In this document: positions 60,818 to 64,000 of the stretch, in pieces
Position numbering within the stretch: position 1 is the first letter of the stretch
Layout of the letters: each line of letters starts with the position of its first letter
Assembly (NCBI GenBank): GCA_036703255.1
Contig: DATNPL010000227.1
Location: 61,807-125,806, forward strand
Origin: Drouetiella sp036703255
GTDB lineage: Bacteria > Cyanobacteriota > Cyanobacteriia > Elainellales > Elainellaceae
Direction: 5' to 3'
Length of the DNA: 64,000 nucleotides
Position numbers and translations under genes: made by a program
Notes under the pieces: generated by a model
Seen by the model: the letters and a program-made list of their open reading frames with translations, nothing else
What the model was told of the DNA's origin: nothing
Database searches by the model: none

Positions 60818-60928
60818 ATGGATTACTCTACTGCCGATCGATCAATGGAGTGGCTAACCGTGGCAGGCTACATTGCCTTTACGGCGTTTATTTTTTGGCA
60901 AGTGCTCACCCGTAGCTCAAAGTCGTGA
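60818..60928 (+). CDS. Small single-helix membrane protein (candidate)
   Basis: A 36-residue ORF, ATG 60818, reading MDYSTADRSMEWLTVAGYIA then FTAFIFWQVLTRSSKS. One clear transmembrane helix with a basic C-terminus. The start could also be the inner Met of MEWLTV. Such very small thylakoid proteins exist, but I recognise no family. No strong ribosome-binding site. The 275 bp before it contain no gene. Confidence 0.35.
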   Translation: MDYSTADRSMEWLTVAGYIAFTAFIFWQVLTRSSKS

Positions 60929-60936
60929 GCAGCAAC

Positions 60937-61257
60937 CTACCCTTCGCCCTTCAACTTTTGCTTTTCCCGCTCCACCTCAGCCTGGAGCTGCTCTAGCTGT
61001 TCGGGGGTGAGTTCCTCTAAGCGCTTTTGCAACACTGCATCTTCGTAATCTTTAAGCTGCTGGTTGAGGGTCATGTTGTGGGTCAAAGCTCTCGTCAAAT
61101 AAGTGACGAGCCAAGCCAGCAGCCCTCCCACCAGCAAGACCTGACTCCATATACCCGCATTGATGTCATCCAGTCCGGCTTGCCTAAAAACCAGGTAGGC
61201 AATTCCACCTGCCGCAAAAATGCCGAACCCAATCCCAATTACATCAATTCGCCGCAT
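60937..61257 (-). CDS. DUF3007 family membrane protein
   Basis: A 106-residue protein of the DUF3007 family, found in cyanobacteria and plant plastids. It begins MRRIDVIGIGFGIFAAGGIA with a first helix at about 8-25, a second helix at about 38-58 (QVLLVGGLLAWLVTYLTRAL), and a charged helical tail LKDYEDAVLQKRLEELTPEQ then LEQLQAEVEREKQKLKGEG. Function unknown. It lies 17 bp after ndhL on the same strand, a conserved neighbourhood, which points to a link with NDH-1 or thylakoids. Confidence 0.88.
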   Translation of the reverse strand: MRRIDVIGIGFGIFAAGGIAYLVFRQAGLDDINAGIWSQVLLVGGLLAWLVTYLTRALTHNMTLNQQLKDYEDAVLQKRLEELTPEQLEQLQAEVEREKQKLKGEG

Positions 61258-61274
61258 ATTCTAGGTGACTTGTT

Positions 61275-61499
61275 CTAAGTGACTTGCCGAGGTTGAGGAC
61301 GCAGGTTAATGAAGGGGCTAAGCAGCAACAAACCAGGAAAGGAAAGAAATACCATGAAATACATCAGCACCCGCTCGACCGAACTGGCCGTGTACCAGCG
61401 TTGCTTTAAATATAAGAAGGTAAGAGCTGGCAGAACCAAAAGGTAGGCTCCCCCCAAAGCGACATACGCGCCCAGCGTAATGATGAGAGACATTTCCAT
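61275..61499 (-). CDS. ndhL: NAD(P)H-quinone oxidoreductase subunit L
   Basis: NdhL (formerly IctA) is a small membrane subunit of NDH-1 specific to oxygenic phototrophs; its loss in cyanobacteria impairs inorganic carbon transport. The 74-residue product has two helices (about residues 5-27 and 43-62) with the typical AYVALGGAYLLVLPALTFLY and the SVERVLMYFMVFLSFPGLLL segment, ending NLRPQPRQVT. First gene of a unit with the DUF3007 gene. Confidence 0.93.
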   Translation of the reverse strand: MEMSLIITLGAYVALGGAYLLVLPALTFLYLKQRWYTASSVERVLMYFMVFLSFPGLLLLSPFINLRPQPRQVT

Positions 61500-61643
61500 A
61501 GGGTTTTCGGCAACGGTTGCAGGATATGAAGCTTCTCCATCTTACCGCCTCTGACGAGGCAGAAGGCATTGTGGGTCAGGAAATCGGCTAGCGATCGTTA
61601 AGCAATTTAAAGCAAATCAATCGCTTCTGTCATCCCAGCGACC

Positions 61644-61677
61644 AAACCTACGGGTTTGCATTAAGAGAAGTATAGGT
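61644..61677 (+). promoter_or_regulatory. Shared inverted-repeat/promoter motif, copy 1
   Basis: The sequence aaacctacgggtttgcat (61644-61661), then agaagtataggt, ends at 61677. It has arms aaacc and ggttt and a TATAGG box, and is repeated almost exactly ahead of the gene at 62769. It lies 122 bp before the start at 61800. Function inferred. The rest of the 300-bp spacer has no gene. Confidence 0.4.
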
Positions 61678-61799
61678 CTTCCCTGGGGTTGGCATTGGGG
61701 AATCACAATAGTTGATAGATCGAAGAGTCCTTGAGACTTGCCTGCAAGCTGAATGCTTGCGACCCGCAATGGAACGTAACGCCTAACGGAGGGTTGATT

Positions 61800-62705
61800 A
61801 TGTTGACTCAGTCAATCCATGAGCCTGCTGATGCAATGCCCCTGCACGATCGCGTCCAGATTGCCCTGGCGATTGCCGAGCCGATTTTGCTCAAGACTTT
61901 GCTGACCGACTGCACTCTACCGATCGCCCTTCCCCACCAGATTGGCGGTATTAGCAGTCAGATTGGCATTCCGGTTGAGTCTCGCAAGGCGATCGATGGC
62001 ATCATTCAGTTTGAGTCGATTCGCTGCACCTTGGCCGACTCTACCGCCGACTGGGAGCAGGGCATTTTGGACTATAACCATAGCATTGGCAATTACCGGG
62101 GCTACCTTGAGCTAAATCGTTGTGCGGCTGAGCTGAGTACGTTGGGGCAAATGGTGAGCTTGTCTCAGGCGATCGCACTGCTGGCTCAGGCAGAGTTTTC
62201 GCCCGAACAGGTTCATACCATTTTGAATTTGCCTCAAGATGCCTGGTATAAGTCAGGGTGGTTTACGCTGGATGCCAGCGGCAGCTTCACGATTCCTTTT
62301 CAGCGGCTGATCCGCACCCGTCACTATGCCAACGGCACTTTGACGATCCAGTACAAAGACTTTTTTACAGAAGAGCAGCCGCCCTGCTTTAAAAGCCAAG
62401 ATCGACAGGTGCTGGTGGAAATCAGCACTGAGGCGCACAGCTTCCGCAAGACGCTAGAGAAAATTAACTACGCGAGGCAGCGGTTGGGCATTGCCGAGGC
62501 GCTGCTGATTTGTAACCAAATTTCTGACCTAGAAGCTCAAGGCTACATCAGCCAGGGCATTAGCATCTATGCCACCCATGAGGTGGTGCTGCCAACCCAC
62601 GCCAACTGCCAGAACTGCGCCACAGAGTATTGCCCCATGCAGGGAAACCCCGACTCACCCGTCACGCAATGCCAGCGCTTTTGTCTAGAAACCGAACTTC
62701 AGTAG
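61800..62705 (+). CDS. Hypothetical protein with C-terminal cysteine cluster
   Basis: A 301-residue protein not matched to a family. It opens MLTQSIHEPADAMPLHDRVQ, has DFFTEEQPPCFKSQDRQVLV and EKINYARQRLGIAEALLICN, the last resembling a helical nucleic-acid or protein-binding region. A C-terminal cluster C270-x2-C273-x4-C278-x12-C291-x3-C295 could bind zinc or an iron-sulfur cluster. ATG 61800 has GGAGGG eight bases upstream and is chosen over the longer open frame. A shared motif lies upstream at 61644-61677. No membrane segment. Confidence 0.62.
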   Translation: MLTQSIHEPADAMPLHDRVQIALAIAEPILLKTLLTDCTLPIALPHQIGGISSQIGIPVESRKAIDGIIQFESIRCTLADSTADWEQGILDYNHSIGNYRGYLELNRCAAELSTLGQMVSLSQAIALLAQAEFSPEQVHTILNLPQDAWYKSGWFTLDASGSFTIPFQRLIRTRHYANGTLTIQYKDFFTEEQPPCFKSQDRQVLVEISTEAHSFRKTLEKINYARQRLGIAEALLICNQISDLEAQGYISQGISIYATHEVVLPTHANCQNCATEYCPMQGNPDSPVTQCQRFCLETELQ

Positions 62706-62708
62706 ATC

Positions 62709-62743
62709 AAAAACCTGCCGGGTTTGCATAGAAGATATAAGGT
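62709..62743 (+). promoter_or_regulatory. Shared inverted-repeat/promoter motif, copy 2
   Basis: The sequence aaacctgccgggtttgcat (62711-62729), then agaagatataaggt, ends at 62743. It matches copy 1 at 61644-61677 in order and spacing, with arms aaacc/ggttt and a TATAAGG box 26 bp before the start at 62769. Function inferred. Confidence 0.4.
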
Positions 62744-62768
62744 AAGCGGCGACAGAGAGTTTGGGTAT

Positions 62769-63305
62769 ATGGGTTTGAGTCAGCGAATACATGTCGTCGG
62801 CACGAGCGGTTCGGGCAAAACGACCTTTGCTCAGCAAATTGCGGCACAGCTTCAGATCCAGCATGTCGAAATGGATGCGCTGCATTGGGATGCCAACTGG
62901 ACGAATGTGTCTACAGAGGTGTTTCGAGAGCGATTAGAGAAAGCGCTGACGGGCGATCGCTGGGTGATCGACGGCAACTATAGCCGTGTGCGTGACCTGG
63001 TGTGGAGCCGTGCCGATACGGTAATTTGGCTCAATTATCCGTTTTGGCTGGTGTTTGGCCGCATTGTCCGACGCACGCTATGGCGCGGCGTGACCCGACA
63101 AGAACTCTGGAACGGCAATCGGGAAAGTTTGGGCAATGTCTTCAGCAAAGATTCGATGATTTTGTGGATGCTGAAGACCTACGACAAGAAGCGGCGACAG
63201 TACCCCCTATGGTTTCAGCAGCCGGAAGCGGCGCATTTGCAGGTGGTGGAATTGCGATCGCCCCAAGAGGCCGAGGCTTGGCTGAAAAGCCAGAACGCGC
63301 CTTGA
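62769..63305 (+). CDS. P-loop ATPase, adenylate-kinase-like (FlaR-related topology-modulation type)
   Basis: A 178-residue P-loop NTPase of the DNA topology modulation/FlaR-like adenylate kinase group. The Walker A GTSGSGKTT begins at residue 11; the LID-type and NMP-binding regions follow with HVEMDALHWDANWTN, GDRWVIDGNYSRVRD, and TVIWLNYPFWLVFGRIVRRT (the Walker B-like strand and helix). Such proteins usually phosphorylate small molecules or nucleotides. ATG 62769 is chosen as it opens the conserved MGLSQRIHVVG; the frame is open upstream through the shared motif. Downstream a repeat array begins at 63441. Confidence 0.82.
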   Translation: MGLSQRIHVVGTSGSGKTTFAQQIAAQLQIQHVEMDALHWDANWTNVSTEVFRERLEKALTGDRWVIDGNYSRVRDLVWSRADTVIWLNYPFWLVFGRIVRRTLWRGVTRQELWNGNRESLGNVFSKDSMILWMLKTYDKKRRQYPLWFQQPEAAHLQVVELRSPQEAEAWLKSQNAP

Positions 63306-63440
63306 ATGGAGGAGAGGCTTAGGATAAATGCGATCGAATGAGCGATCGGTATTTGGTCGGGGGATTGTCTCTTCGCAGGCAAGATGGCCGCACTGCAAAT
63401 TCTGATCGCTCAAATAGGATTGCTCCATTGGCATTGTGAT

Positions 63441-63629
63441 CGGCTGCAATGCCAATGTGAGGCGCTGCAATAGGGTTCTGACCTGCTGCAATGCCATTGT
63501 TCCTCAATACATTGGCGTTGTGAGGCACTGCAATAGGATTGTGACCTGCTGCAATGTTAATGTGAGGCGCTGCAATAGGATTGTGACCCGCTGCAATAGG
63601 ATTGTGTCCCAATACATTGGCATTGCAGC
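63441..63629. repeat. Array of nine 21-bp tandem units
   Basis: Nine units of exactly 21 bp run from 63441 to 63629, with consensus near gctgcaataggattgtgac; variants include cggctgcaatgccaatgtgag and ccaatacattggcattgcagc. Both strands are open across it, giving heptapeptide repeats (such as HNPIAAG on the minus strand) as an artefact of the period. No spacers and no associated genes. Lies between the kinase gene and the hypothetical gene at 63686; the rest of this 380-bp gap holds no gene. Confidence 0.85.
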
Positions 63630-63685
63630 ACAGAAGGTTTATGAAATCTGGAGAAGCAGAGGGACGATCGCCCCTCGCATTCCCT

Positions 63686-63886
63686 CTAGCGCACCAGCAC
63701 CGACATATATTTGCCACTAGCAAAGGGCAGCGGAATGATCGGTGTAAAGTTGGCGCGGTCGGTTGTTAGCTGCTTGACGTAGCACTCATTAATCAAATGC
63801 GTCACCTGATCGCGGGTGCCAATAATCCAGAACTGTGGACGATCGCCAGGAGAAATAGGCAGCAGCTCGTTGAACTCTGTCGTCAT
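63686..63886 (-). CDS. Small conserved hypothetical protein
   Basis: A 66-residue soluble protein, MTTEFNELLPISPGDRPQFW then IIGTRDQVTHLINECYVKQL and ending PLPFASGKYMSVLVR. Short cyanobacterial proteins with this pattern exist as far as I recall, but I know no function. The 114 bases from its start to the window edge show no gene. Confidence 0.6.
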   Translation of the reverse strand: MTTEFNELLPISPGDRPQFWIIGTRDQVTHLINECYVKQLTTDRANFTPIIPLPFASGKYMSVLVR

Positions 63887-64000
63887 GATCTATTACCTCG
63901 CTAATGGGTTTTTGTAGAGAAGAAAAGCTTAAGGCGTGGTTCACCCAACCACTTATTTGCATTAGCGAAGCATTCGATGATCTAAAATCAACTCAGCCCG

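Noticed and set aside
63441..63629. Array considered as a CRISPR
   Set aside because: Units are contiguous 21-mers with no unique spacers and there are no cas genes nearby.
63319..63723. ORFs reading through the 21-bp array on both strands
   Set aside because: The heptapeptide repeats follow from the 21-bp period; both strands are open for the same reason, so coding is not shown.
1..64000. tRNA, rRNA and other structured RNA genes
   Set aside because: Read by eye on both strands; no cloverleaf, no rRNA segment and no known riboswitch pattern seen. A covariance-model scan would decide.

Overview
The window is chromosomal DNA from a cyanobacterium. The octamer GCGATCGC and its core CGATCG recur throughout, inside and outside genes, and several genes belong to families restricted to or typical of cyanobacteria: ndhF/ndhD/ndhL of the photosynthetic NDH-1 complex, a DUF3007 protein, a DUF3747 protein with S-layer homology repeats, a XisH/XisI pair and a type I menB for phylloquinone synthesis. 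The abundance of intergenic repeats and accessory genes suggests a large-genome, probably filamentous lineage (Leptolyngbya/Oscillatoriales-like). That placement is inference. I saw no rRNA, no tRNA, no CRISPR array and no intact transposase.

Layout. 0-5.6 kb is translation and repair: 3' end of rpsB, tsf, a coiled-coil protein and recG. 5.6-8.8 kb holds an SDR oxidoreductase/SnoaL pair divergent from a LysR regulator, then menB. 8.8-18 kb is more accessory: a small XRE regulator with an operator-like inverted repeat, a truncated antitoxin, a membrane-anchored ABC-type receptor, an FAD oxidoreductase, xisI/xisH beside a frameshifted NurA-like remnant, and a 29-residue-repeat coiled-coil/TPR protein. 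18-29.4 kb carries pheS, a PPC-domain metalloprotease, an LRAT-fold protein, gloA, yidD, a tyrosine phosphatase, small NTF2-like and membrane proteins, and a secreted adenosine deaminase. 29.4-33.2 kb is the ndhF-ndhD operon. 33.5-40 kb holds three surface or secreted-type proteins, including one with two GDPD domains inside a phytase-like domain. 40.5-50 kb has recD2, a clostripain-type peptidase, an aminotransferase, holA, a 2H phosphoesterase, a glycosyltransferase and a CO2-type LysR regulator. 50.4-64 kb has a hybrid kinase, a MITE, a fasciclin protein, a split photolyase pair, a LeuA preceded by Leu-rich leader ORFs, an AttH/FtsX pair, ndhL and a few hypotheticals.

Functional links visible here are the NDH-1 subunits (ndhF, ndhD, ndhL), menB supplying phylloquinone to photosystem I, DNA replication and repair genes (recG, recD2, holA, photolyase halves), and several proteins probably acting at the cell surface or outside it.

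The most interesting signals are: (1) two leucine-rich small ORFs in the leader of leuA, the second overlapping the leuA start, suggesting leucine-responsive control; (2) a photolyase split into two adjacent genes in swapped order; (3) a family of intergenic hairpins with near-perfect arms of differing sequence and a similar CTCCGC/TTCGCG tip, plus a MITE with 18-bp terminal repeats and a truncated relative about 50 kb away; (4) remnants of defence or toxin-antitoxin type genes; (5) a shared inverted-repeat motif ahead of two neighbouring genes near 61.6 and 62.7 kb.
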